This document shows positions 48,774-56,905 of a stretch of DNA of 64,000 nucleotides, piece by piece. Where the stretch lies: positions 71,858-135,857 of the forward strand of contig CAJTLI010000001.1 of the NCBI GenBank assembly GCA_910577525.1, in the 5' to 3' direction. The position numbers and the translations under genes are program-made. A model generated the notes under the pieces. That model worked only from the letters and a program-made list of their open reading frames with translations. It ran no database searches and was not told the origin of the DNA. The DNA is from an uncultured Oscillospiraceae bacterium (GTDB taxonomy: Bacteria > Bacillota > Clostridia > Oscillospirales > Oscillospiraceae). How positions within the stretch are numbered: the first letter of the stretch is position 1; every line of letters starts with the position of its first letter.

Positions 48774-48847
48774 CAGGAGGAGCGAAACAAGACGAAACTT
48801 CCTGCGGGAGGGGAGGTTTCGATCTGCGCCGGAGGTGGTTTGAGCTG

Positions 48848-50815
48848 ATGAGACTTGTCTTTGGAAAACAGGATATGCCCTGCCTGGAGCGGACCCGGGA
48901 GAACTGCTGGCTGCTGGTCAACGGCCTGGGGGGCTTTGCCTCCCTGACCGGGGCCTTTTCCGCCTCCCGGCTGGACCACAGCCTGCTGATGGCGGCGGCG
49001 TCCGCCCCCGCGGTCCGGGTGAATCTGGTCCACCGGCTCCAGGAACGGCTGGAGGCGGAGGGGGAGCGGGTGTGCCTGTCCACCCAGGAGTTCGCCGGAG
49101 GGCGCACCCCCGAGGAGGGCTTCCGCCATCTGTCCTCTTTCGTGTGGGAGGACGGCCCGGCGTGGCTGTACCATGTCCGGGGCGTCCAGGTGGAGCGGCG
49201 GTGCGCCATGGCCCAGGGGGCCAACATCTCGGCGGTGCTGTACGAGGTGGACAACCGCTCCGGAGGGCCCTGCGCCCTGCGGGTGAGGCCGGTCTGCCTG
49301 TTTGCCCCAAAGGGGGAGGCGGTGGAGGAGAAAACCGCCCCGGTCTGGCGGGGCGGCGCCCTGACGGCGGGGGGATATTCCCTGTATATCAAAACGGACG
49401 GCGTCCTCACCCTCATTCCGGCGGCGTGGGAGGAGCCGGCCTATCCGGAGGACGCCAGGGACGGCCGGACGGCCTCCAGCCTGGCCTGCGCCTGCTGCGA
49501 GATCGGGCTGACCGTCCCGGCGGGGGAGCGGGGGAGGCTGGAGATCGTCTTTTCCGACCGGCCCGCCCCGGAGACGGCGGCGGAGCTGCTGGAGCGCCAG
49601 ACCCGCCGCGCCCGGGAGCTGGAGGAGCGGGCCGGTCTGCGGGACCCCGCCGCCCGGCAGCTGGTGAAAAGCGCCGCCGCCTTTGTGGCCCGGCGGGACT
49701 CCACCGGCGGGGAGACCATCGTGGCGGGCTACCCCTTCTTCGGGGACTGGGGGAGGGACACCATGATCGCCCTGCCCGGCTGTCTGCTGTCCGCCGGACG
49801 CTTTGAGGAGGCCAAAAGCGCCCTGCGCACCTTCCTGGCCTATGAGCGGGAGGGGCTGGTGCCCAACCTCTTCCCGGAGAGCGGGGAGGAGCCCCGCTAC
49901 AACACGGCGGACGCCGCCCTCCTGCTGGTCAACTGCGTGTGGCTGTACCACCAAAAAACGGGGGACGGGGACTTTGTGCGGGAGGCCTACCCGGTGCTGG
50001 AGCGCATCATCGCCGCCTACCGCCGGGGCACCCGCCACGCCATCCGCATGGACGCCGACGGCCTCATCTCCGCCGGGGAGGGGCTGGACCAGGTGACTTG
50101 GATGGACGTGTGCGTGGACGGCGTCCTGCCCACCCCCCGCCACGGCAAGCCGGTGGAGATCAACGCCTACTGGTACAACGCCCTGCGGGTGCTGGAGGAG
50201 CTGGCCCCCCTGGCGGGGGCGGAGGGGTCTGGGTACGGGGCCCTGGCGGAGCGGGTGAAGACCAGCTTTAACCAGAAGTTTTGGATGGAGGACCGGGGGT
50301 ATTTAAAGGACGTGCTGTCCGGCACGGCGGCGGACGAACAGCTGCGATGCAATCAGATCTGGGCGGTGTCCATGCCCTTCGCCATGCTGCCCCCGGACCG
50401 GGAGCGGCGGGTGGTGGACGCGGTGTACCGCCGGCTCTACACCCCCTGCGGCCTGCGCACCCTGTCGCCGGAGGACGGGGAGTTCCGCCCCGTCTACGCC
50501 GGGGGGCGGCTGGAGCGGGACCTGGCCTACCACCAGGGGACGGTGTGGCCCTTCCCCCTGGGGGCCTACTATCTGGCCTATTTGAAGGTCTGCAATTACT
50601 CGCCCGCCGCTGTCCGGACCGTCCGGGCCCAGCTGGCCCCCATGGAGAGCGCCCTGCGGGAGGGCTGCGTGGGCTTTTTGCCGGAGGTCTACGACGGGCT
50701 GGCCCCGGGCCGGTCCAAGGGCTGCTTCGCCCAGGCCTGGAGCGTGGGCGAGCTGCTGCGGGTGTATGAGGCGCTGGAACAAATGGAACGGGAGGATGAA
50801 TCTCATGCTGGATAA
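48848..50815 (+). CDS. Amylo-alpha-1,6-glucosidase / glycogen debranching enzyme
   Basis: A 655-residue enzyme with the GDE_N_bis-like N-terminal beta domain (ENCWLLVNGLGGFASLTGAF) and the C-terminal (alpha/alpha)6 GH133-type catalytic domain (YPFFGDWGRDTMIALPGCLL, ADAALLLVNCVWLYHQ, LDQVTWMDVCVDGVLPTPRH, LAYHQGTVWPFPLGAYYLAY). The acidic residue of GDWGRDT and the Glu/Asp of VTWMD are in the expected catalytic positions. ATG 48848 follows GGAGG. It is the first gene of a three-gene operon (debranching enzyme, alpha-glucosidase, HAD protein) and overlaps the next start. Confidence 0.92.
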   Translation: MRLVFGKQDMPCLERTRENCWLLVNGLGGFASLTGAFSASRLDHSLLMAAASAPAVRVNLVHRLQERLEAEGERVCLSTQEFAGGRTPEEGFRHLSSFVWEDGPAWLYHVRGVQVERRCAMAQGANISAVLYEVDNRSGGPCALRVRPVCLFAPKGEAVEEKTAPVWRGGALTAGGYSLYIKTDGVLTLIPAAWEEPAYPEDARDGRTASSLACACCEIGLTVPAGERGRLEIVFSDRPAPETAAELLERQTRRARELEERAGLRDPAARQLVKSAAAFVARRDSTGGETIVAGYPFFGDWGRDTMIALPGCLLSAGRFEEAKSALRTFLAYEREGLVPNLFPESGEEPRYNTADAALLLVNCVWLYHQKTGDGDFVREAYPVLERIIAAYRRGTRHAIRMDADGLISAGEGLDQVTWMDVCVDGVLPTPRHGKPVEINAYWYNALRVLEELAPLAGAEGSGYGALAERVKTSFNQKFWMEDRGYLKDVLSGTAADEQLRCNQIWAVSMPFAMLPPDRERRVVDAVYRRLYTPCGLRTLSPEDGEFRPVYAGGRLERDLAYHQGTVWPFPLGAYYLAYLKVCNYSPAAVRTVRAQLAPMESALREGCVGFLPEVYDGLAPGRSKGCFAQAWSVGELLRVYEALEQMEREDESHAG

Positions 50816-52427
50816 GACGAAAAAGGACTGGTGGAAGTCCGCGGTTTTCTATCAGGTGTACCCCAAGAGCTTTCAGGATACCGATGGGGACGGCGTGGGC
50901 GACCTGAAGGGGGTCATACGGCGGCTGGACTACCTGGAAAAGCTGGGCATCGACGGCATCTGGCTGTCGCCGGTGTACGCCTCCCCCCAAAAGGACAACG
51001 GCTACGACATCTCCGACTACCGGGCCGTCTATCCCCCCTTCGGGACCATGGCGGACATGGAGGAGCTCATCGCCCAGGCGGACAGGCGGGGGATCACCAT
51101 CATCATGGACCTGGTGCTGAACCACTCCTCCGACCAGCACCGCTGGTTCCTGTCCGCCAAGGCGGACAAAAACAGCCCCTGGCACGACTTCTATATCTGG
51201 CGGGACGGGACCCCGGACTGCCCGCCCAACGACATGCGGGCCACCTTCGGCGGCCCCGCCTGGACCTATGTGCCCGAGATCGGCCAGTGGTATTTCCACC
51301 AGTTCTCCCCCTGGCAGCCCGACCTGAACTGGGAAAACCCGGCCATGCGCCGGGAGTTGTACGACATGATCCGCTTCTGGGTGGACAAGGGGGTCGGGGG
51401 CTTCCGGCTGGACGTCATCGACAACATCGGCAAGGAGCCGGACCGAAAAATCACCTGCAACGGCCCGAAGCTCCACCAGTATATCCGGGAGCTGAGCCGG
51501 GAGGCCTTTCGGGAGGACACCCTGGTGACGGTGGGCGAGGCCTGGAGCGCCGGGGTGGAGGAGGCCAGGCGCTACGCCAATCCCGACGGCAGCGAGCTGA
51601 GCATGGTGTTCCAGTTCGAGCACATGTGCGTGGACTACGGGCGGGACAAATGGGACGTGGTAAAGCCCCTGCCGCTGGTGAAGCTGAAAAAATGTCATGA
51701 GCGCTGGCAGAAGGGGCTGGCGGGCCGGGGCTGGAACAGCCTGTTCCTGGAGAACCACGACCTGCCCCGGATCGTCTCCACCTGGGGGGACGACAAGAAA
51801 TACCGGGTGGAGTCGGCCAAGATGCTGGCCGCCATGACCCACGGGATGCAGGGCACCCCCTATATCTATCAGGGCGAGGAGCTGGGCATGACCAACATCC
51901 GCCTGCCCATCGAGCAATACGACGACCTGGAGATTCACAACGCCTACCGGGAGGGTCTGGCCCGGGGTGAGACCCCCGAGGGGGCCATGGAGGGCATCTA
52001 CGCCCACGGACGGGACAACGCCCGCACCCCCATGCAGTGGACGGATGGAAAGAACGCCGGGTTCTCCCAGGGGACGCCCTGGCTGCCGGTGAACCCCAAC
52101 TACACCGAGATCAACGCCCAGGCCGCCCTGGCGGACCCAAACTCCGTGTTTTACTTTTATCAGCGGCTCATCGCCCTGCGCAAGGAGTACCCGGTGTTCC
52201 GGGAGGGGGACTTCACCCTGCTGAACCCGGAGGATGAGCATGTGTTCGCCTATACCCGGGAGGCCGGGGAGGAGCGCCTTCTGGTGGCGTGCAACTTCAC
52301 GGCGGAGGAACAGCCGGAGGTGTGCCCGGAGCGGTTCCGGGGGGCGCGGGTGCTGGCCGCCAACTACCCGGACCCCAGCGGGTCCCTGCGTCCCTTTGAG
52401 ACCCGGATGCTCTATGTGAAGGAATGA
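50805..52427 (+). CDS. GH13 alpha-glucosidase (oligo-1,6-glucosidase type)
   Basis: A 540-residue GH13 enzyme. Region I is IMDLVLNHSSDQHRW, region II is GFRLDVIDNIG (nucleophile Asp), region III is LVTVGEAWSAG (acid-base Glu), and region IV is FLENHDLPR. The N-terminus VFYQVYPKSFQDTDGDGVGD and the Val/Leu-rich context place it among alpha-glucosidases and oligo-1,6-glucosidases rather than amylases. ATG 50805 has GGGAGG 9 nt upstream and lies inside the 3' end of the debranching gene. It releases glucose from maltodextrin fragments imported by the malEFG-like system. Confidence 0.92.
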   Translation: MLDKTKKDWWKSAVFYQVYPKSFQDTDGDGVGDLKGVIRRLDYLEKLGIDGIWLSPVYASPQKDNGYDISDYRAVYPPFGTMADMEELIAQADRRGITIIMDLVLNHSSDQHRWFLSAKADKNSPWHDFYIWRDGTPDCPPNDMRATFGGPAWTYVPEIGQWYFHQFSPWQPDLNWENPAMRRELYDMIRFWVDKGVGGFRLDVIDNIGKEPDRKITCNGPKLHQYIRELSREAFREDTLVTVGEAWSAGVEEARRYANPDGSELSMVFQFEHMCVDYGRDKWDVVKPLPLVKLKKCHERWQKGLAGRGWNSLFLENHDLPRIVSTWGDDKKYRVESAKMLAAMTHGMQGTPYIYQGEELGMTNIRLPIEQYDDLEIHNAYREGLARGETPEGAMEGIYAHGRDNARTPMQWTDGKNAGFSQGTPWLPVNPNYTEINAQAALADPNSVFYFYQRLIALRKEYPVFREGDFTLLNPEDEHVFAYTREAGEERLLVACNFTAEEQPEVCPERFRGARVLAANYPDPSGSLRPFETRMLYVKE

Positions 52428-53167
52428 CCATGTACCGGCACTGTATTTTCGACCTCTACGGCACCCTGGTGGACATCCGCACCGACGAGCGCTCCCCGGG
52501 ACTGTGGGAGGACATGGCGGAGCTGTACCGCCGCCGGGGGGTGGCCTGGGAGCCCGAGGCGCTGCAAAAGAGCTACTTCCGGCTGATCGAGGAGCTGGAG
52601 GGCTCCTCCGCCCCGGCGGGGGAGGCCCATGAGGCCCATCCGGAGATCCGGATTGAGGAGGTCTTTTCCCGGCTGTACCGGGAGAAGGGGGTGGAGGCGG
52701 ACCCCAAGGCGGTGGAGCGCGCCGGTTTGGCGTTCCGCCGCCGCTCCACCGCGTACCTGCGGCTGTACCCCGGCGCGGCGGAGCTGCTGCGGGGTCTGCG
52801 GGACCGGGGCCGGGGGGTGTGGCTGCTGTCCAACGCTCAGGGGCTCTTTACCCGGTGGGAGCTGGACCGGCTGGGGCTGAGCGGCCTGTTTGACGGCGTG
52901 TACCTGTCCTCGGATTACGGCTGCAAGAAGCCGGACCCCCGGTTTTTCCGGGTATTGCTGGAGGAGCGGGGCATCGACCCCGGCAGCGCCGTGATGACCG
53001 GCAACGACGGGCGGTGCGACATTGAGGGGGCCAGGGCCCTGGGGCTGGACACCGTCTACATCCGGTCCAATCTCTCGCCGGAGGAGCCCCTTCCCCGGGC
53101 GGGCCATGTGCTGGAGGCCATGGACCTGGGCCGGGTGGGGAAAATTCTGGGGCTGGACGGTCCCTGA
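52424..53167 (+). CDS. HAD-superfamily phosphatase
   Basis: A 247-residue haloacid dehalogenase family hydrolase. Motif I is HCIFDLYGTLVDIRTDERSP (nucleophile Asp near residue 9), motif II is VWLLSNAQG, and motif III is the Lys in CKKPDPRFFR with the acidic pair of GNDGRCDIEGA as motif IV. The second residue of DxDGT is Y, so the DLYGT form resembles YjjG/pyrimidine-phosphatase-like members. ATG 52424 overlaps the alpha-glucosidase stop (ATGA). The substrate may be a sugar phosphate, given the operon, but this is not shown. Confidence 0.87.
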   Translation: MTMYRHCIFDLYGTLVDIRTDERSPGLWEDMAELYRRRGVAWEPEALQKSYFRLIEELEGSSAPAGEAHEAHPEIRIEEVFSRLYREKGVEADPKAVERAGLAFRRRSTAYLRLYPGAAELLRGLRDRGRGVWLLSNAQGLFTRWELDRLGLSGLFDGVYLSSDYGCKKPDPRFFRVLLEERGIDPGSAVMTGNDGRCDIEGARALGLDTVYIRSNLSPEEPLPRAGHVLEAMDLGRVGKILGLDGP

Positions 53168-53180
53168 CCCGCGCGGACAT

Positions 53181-53218
53181 GAAAAATCCCGCGAAGGCAT
53201 GCCTTCGCGGGATTTTTT
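53181..53218. terminator. Bidirectional terminator between HAD and TraX genes
   Basis: AAAAATCCCGCGAAGGCATG and its complement, ending TTTTTT on the plus strand, with a matching T-run on the minus. Confidence 0.9.
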
Positions 53219-53224
53219 CGTTTT

Positions 53225-54010
53225 TCAGCGCCCCAGACAGAAGGACGCCAGGGCCAGCAGCAGGAGCATGATGGGATAATAGGCGTAGTAGGTGTATTTG
53301 CTCAGCCGGTTCTCCCCCTTCCGGTATTCGCCGGTGCACAGGGAGATGAGGATAAAGCCCATGGCGGCGGTGAGGTACAGCAGGCTGGCCCCCAGCCCGG
53401 CGATGAGGCTGATGGTCCGGTTTTTGCGGAACAGAAACAGCGCCGCCGTGATGAGCACAAAGCCCCAGCCGAATTTGCAGTTGAGCAGAATGGCCCACAG
53501 GCACCCGCCGGCCGCCGCCACCGCGCTGAGGACGTAGGTGACTGCGCCCCGGCCCTCCGCGTACCTCATCATCCATAGGGTGATCAGGGCGATGAGAACC
53601 GACCACAGGGTATTTTGGGACTCCCAGCTCCACACCCGGCCGTAGACGGCCAGGTCGTAGGGGACCTCGGAGATCAGGGCAAAGGCCAGCACGGACAGGA
53701 TATACCGGCCCATGCTGGAGGTGTGCTCCGCCCCTTTGGCCGTCAGGTAGGCGAAAATGGAGATGGCAATCATGCCCACGATCTCCGCCATGGAGCCGAT
53801 CCCTGCCCAGAGCATGGCGTTGGCATCCCCGGCCAGCAGCCCGCTCAGCTCCTCGGGGGTGTAGCGCTGGACGTGGAGGATACCGTTCTGAATCACGGCG
53901 GCGCCGAAAAAGTACAGCGTCATGAGGATGGCGCCCGCGATTTTCAGGGTGTTGACCGAGACCCGGGGCAGCCAGAACCGCCTGCGCTCCAGGGTGTTGC
54001 CGTTTTCCAT
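53225..54010 (-). CDS. TraX family membrane protein
   Basis: A 261-residue protein with seven or eight hydrophobic segments. The TraX-like features are LKIAGAILMTLYFFGAAVIQ at the start and the cytoplasm-facing FALISEVPYDLAVYG in the middle. TraX in F plasmid acetylates pilin; chromosomal relatives resemble acyltransferase_3 proteins. ATG 54010 overlaps the lacI stop (ATGA) and AGGGAGG precedes it, so it is co-transcribed with the LacI regulator. Its connection to glucan metabolism is unknown. Confidence 0.85.
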   Translation of the reverse strand: MENGNTLERRRFWLPRVSVNTLKIAGAILMTLYFFGAAVIQNGILHVQRYTPEELSGLLAGDANAMLWAGIGSMAEIVGMIAISIFAYLTAKGAEHTSSMGRYILSVLAFALISEVPYDLAVYGRVWSWESQNTLWSVLIALITLWMMRYAEGRGAVTYVLSAVAAAGGCLWAILLNCKFGWGFVLITAALFLFRKNRTISLIAGLGASLLYLTAAMGFILISLCTGEYRKGENRLSKYTYYAYYPIMLLLLALASFCLGR

Positions 54011-55011
54011 CACGAAGCCTCCCTTTGGGCCCCGGCGGGGCCGGTGGAGCCCCGGACTACCAGGGGGGCCCGCAGCAGGATGGAGTCGATGTCCACTCCG
54101 TTGAGCAGGCAGGACAGGGCGTAATAGCCGCACTTGCCCAGGGCCAGCCGGTTCTGCCGGATGGTGGTCAGGGGCGGGTTCATATAGGCGGATATGGGCA
54201 GGTCGTCAAAGCCGATGATGCTCACGTCCTCCGGGACGCGGAGCCGCCGGTCGCAGCACTCCGTGTAGGCCGCCAGCGCCCTGCTGTCGTCGGAGCACAG
54301 GATGGCGGTGGCCCCCCGTTCCACGAATTTGGGCAGGTATTTCCGGGTGGTCTCCGCCACATAATAGCCCAGGCCGATCAGGTCCTGGTCCACCTCCAGG
54401 CCGCACTTCTCCATGGCGGAGAAAAAGGCGTTGTACCGCTCTTTCACAATGTAGGAGTCCAGGGCGCTGAACAGCAGTCCGATCCGCCGGTGGCCCTGGC
54501 CGTACAGGTGGCGCACCGCCGCCTCCATGCCGCCCCGGCAGTCGCAGCCGATGGAGGCCATGAAGGGGTTCTCCGGAATGCGGTTGTCATAGAGAACGGT
54601 GGGAATCTGGACGGTCTGAAATTCCCCCTGCATCCAGGGGTCCACCAGGGAGAAGCCCAGCAAAAACGCCCCCTGGTAGCCCCCCCGGGCCATAAAGTCG
54701 CGGTAGGTCTCGTGGACCTGCCGCTCCTTTGTGTAGGGCACCGCATCCACCACCCAGCCCTCCGCCGAGGCCATCTGGGTGAAGCCGGCGATCAGCTCAT
54801 AGCCGAACTGGTTCGGCTCGGTGTAGCCCATGTTCTCCACCAGGACGCACAGCCGCTTCTGGGTCCGCCGGCCGGAATAGCCCATTTCGGCGGCCACCTC
54901 CATGATCTTCTTCCGCAGATCCTCGCTCACGTCCGAGGCGTTGCTCAGCCCTTTGGAAACCGTGCTTTTGGATATGCCGAGCCTCGCCGCGATGTCGTTC
55001 AGTGTGGCCAT
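54010..55011 (-). CDS. LacI family transcriptional regulator
   Basis: A 333-residue regulator. The N-terminal helix-turn-helix is MATLNDIAARLGISKSTVSK, and the hinge region includes KIMEVAAEMGYSGRR. The effector-binding domain resembles periplasmic sugar-binding proteins (LYGQGHRRIGLLFSALDSYI, VSIIGFDDLPISAYMNPPLT). ATG 55011 has AAGGAGG upstream; the 77 codons before it are AT-rich intergenic DNA. Divergent from malE, it most likely represses the maltodextrin genes, as MalR proteins do. Confidence 0.92.
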   Translation of the reverse strand: MATLNDIAARLGISKSTVSKGLSNASDVSEDLRKKIMEVAAEMGYSGRRTQKRLCVLVENMGYTEPNQFGYELIAGFTQMASAEGWVVDAVPYTKERQVHETYRDFMARGGYQGAFLLGFSLVDPWMQGEFQTVQIPTVLYDNRIPENPFMASIGCDCRGGMEAAVRHLYGQGHRRIGLLFSALDSYIVKERYNAFFSAMEKCGLEVDQDLIGLGYYVAETTRKYLPKFVERGATAILCSDDSRALAAYTECCDRRLRVPEDVSIIGFDDLPISAYMNPPLTTIRQNRLALGKCGYYALSCLLNGVDIDSILLRAPLVVRGSTGPAGAQREAS

Positions 55012-55434
55012 ACTTACCTCCTTATTATTTGGATTGCGGACGGCGGCGGGAGCGCCGCCCGCGCCGTGAATAAAACTGTCAAGCTCAAGTATATCATATG
55101 AGAGCGAAAAATCAAGTTTGTTGCGAAAATTCAGCCCATTTTTTTGAAGAAATCTAGAAAAAGCGGACAGCGCCTTGAAATCCAACTTCGCGAAAGATGT
55201 TTCGAAAAAATTGACGCCCAAAAGTTTTGATGACTTGCACAAATTTAAACGCTGTTTTTTGTTGGGATATACGCCAAATAAAACCGCATAATCCTTGACA
55301 GAATCAAGTGAATATGCTAATCTTAGTTATATCAAAACTTTGCGAAACAACATTAAAACAGCGTGAAAAGACTCCAGTTAAAACGCTGGATTACAGATGT
55401 TGCGAAACAAAGTGATCAAAAGGAGGAAATTTCC
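55012..55434. promoter_or_regulatory. Divergent regulatory region between lacI-like gene and malE
   Basis: AT-rich 423-bp gap without a gene. It contains TTGACA (55295-55300) with an extended TGCTAATCT -10 (55316-55323, spacer 17) for malE, two exact TTGCGAAACAA repeats 60 bp apart (55340-55350 and 55400-55410), a related TTGCGAAAA at 55121, and a palindromic TTTCGAAA at 55200-55207. These are plausible LacI-type operator sites. Confidence 0.55.
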
Positions 55435-56709
55435 GTGAAAAGAAAGATCTTAGCGATGCTCCTGACCGGAGCGCTGTCTCTGGGCCTGCTGGCCGGATGC
55501 TCCAACAACAACGGCCCCGCCGAAAGCTCCGGCGGCGGAACCCCCGGCGGAAACGGCGAAGTCACCGAGGTGGCCCTGAAGGTGTGGTGCCCCGCCAACC
55601 AGGTGGAGACCGGCATCATGGAGCAGCAGCAGAAGGCTTTTGAGGCCGCCCACCCCGAGTGGAAAATCACCTGGACCACTGAGATCGTGGGCGAGGACAA
55701 GTGTCAGGAGTCCGTGCTGAAGGACGTGGACGCCGCCGCCGACGTGTTCATGTTCGCCAGCGACCAGCTGCCCGACCTGGTGGGCGCGGGCGCCATCGCC
55801 CAGCTGGGCGGAACCACCGCCGAGATGGTCAACTCCACCATGGACCAGACCGTCATCGACACCGCCATGGCCGACGGCAAGCTGTACGCCATCCCCTTCA
55901 CCCACAACACCTTCTTCATGTACTACGACAAGACCCTGCTCAACGAGGACCAGATCAAGTCCCTGGAGGGCATCATGTCCGCCGACACCGCCGACAACGT
56001 GTATAACTTCTACTTCGAGTCCTCCGGCGGCTGGAAGCTGGGCTGCTACTACTACGGCGCGGGCCTGTCCGTGTTCGGCCCCGACGGCACCGACCTGTCC
56101 GCGGGGGTGGACTGGAACAACGCCACCGGCCTGGCCGTCACCAACTACCTCATCGACCTGATTAACAACCCCAAGTGCGCCTATGACGGCGAGATCGCCG
56201 TGTCCGAGCTCATCGCCGATCACCGCCTGGGCGCCTGGTTCGACGGCTCCTGGAACTATGACTCCTTCCACGACGTGCTGGGCGACGACCTGGGTATGGC
56301 CGTGATCCCCACCTTCAACCCTGACGGCACCGACCGTCAGCTGATGGGCTTCTACGGCTCCAAGTGCATCGGCGTCAGCGCCAAGTCCAAGAACCCCGCC
56401 GCCGCCGTGGCGTTCGCCGCTTTCCTGGGCAACGAGGAGAACCAGACCCTGCGCTATGAGAAGTCCGCCCAGATCCCCACCAACAAAAACGCCGCCGCCG
56501 CTGAGACCGTGCAGAAGGACGCCCTTGCCGCCGTCATCGTGGCCGAGTCCACCAATTGCAGCGTGATGCAGCCGGTCAACGCCGTGTTCTCCGCCCGGTA
56601 CTGGACCTACGCCGGTGCCATCCCCAACGAGATCCGGTCCGGCGAGATCACCAAGGACAACGCCCAGGCCAAGCTGGACACCTTCGTGGCGTCCATGACC
56701 GCGGAATAA
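55435..56709 (+). CDS. Maltodextrin-type substrate-binding lipoprotein
   Basis: A 424-residue family 1 solute-binding protein. Its lipoprotein signal is VKRKILAMLLTGALSLGLLA with the lipobox Cys in LLAGCSNNNG. A Gly/Ser-rich linker and the MalE-type fold follow (WKITWTTEIVGEDKCQESVL, AIPFTHNTFFMYYDKTLL, GVSAKSKNPAAAVAFAAFLG). GTG 55435 is chosen because AGGAGG lies 8 nt upstream and the longer reading frame runs through operator-like sequence. It is probably expressed from the divergent promoter, with the palindromes after its stop reducing read-through to the permeases. It likely binds maltodextrins: the downstream genes are MalF/G-like, followed by pullulanase. Confidence 0.9.
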   Translation: MKRKILAMLLTGALSLGLLAGCSNNNGPAESSGGGTPGGNGEVTEVALKVWCPANQVETGIMEQQQKAFEAAHPEWKITWTTEIVGEDKCQESVLKDVDAAADVFMFASDQLPDLVGAGAIAQLGGTTAEMVNSTMDQTVIDTAMADGKLYAIPFTHNTFFMYYDKTLLNEDQIKSLEGIMSADTADNVYNFYFESSGGWKLGCYYYGAGLSVFGPDGTDLSAGVDWNNATGLAVTNYLIDLINNPKCAYDGEIAVSELIADHRLGAWFDGSWNYDSFHDVLGDDLGMAVIPTFNPDGTDRQLMGFYGSKCIGVSAKSKNPAAAVAFAAFLGNEENQTLRYEKSAQIPTNKNAAAAETVQKDALAAVIVAESTNCSVMQPVNAVFSARYWTYAGAIPNEIRSGEITKDNAQAKLDTFVASMTAE

Positions 56710-56727
56710 CCGCCGGGGCAAAATATG

Positions 56728-56880
56728 GGCCCGATGAAATCCCCCCGGGGGGATTTCATCGCCGCAGAGCTCTGCGGCGATGGGCTTTTGACACCGTCCT
56801 TCACGCTTCATTCAGGGCCCGTTCGCGGGAGCGGGCCCGCGGCAGGGCCATCCAGTCCCTGGATGGCTCTGCCGCGATTT
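56728..56880 (+). repeat. Palindrome run between malE-like and malF-like genes
   Basis: Consecutive perfect hairpins TGAAATCCCCCCGGGGGGATTT (56734-56757), ATCGCCGCAGAGCTCTGCGGCGAT (56758-56781), then GGGCCCG...CGGGCCC and GCCATCCAG...CTGGATGGC near 56817-56875. None has a long T-tract. In sugar operons such intercistronic hairpins stabilise upstream mRNA and give excess binding protein. Confidence 0.65.
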
Positions 56881-56905
56881 GAGAATAGGGGGTCAGAGTA
56901 AACCT

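Noticed and set aside
55012..55242. 77 additional N-terminal codons for the LacI-family protein
   Set aside because: They are AT-rich and precede a good Shine-Dalgarno and the conserved helix-turn-helix start at 55011, so they belong to the intergenic region.
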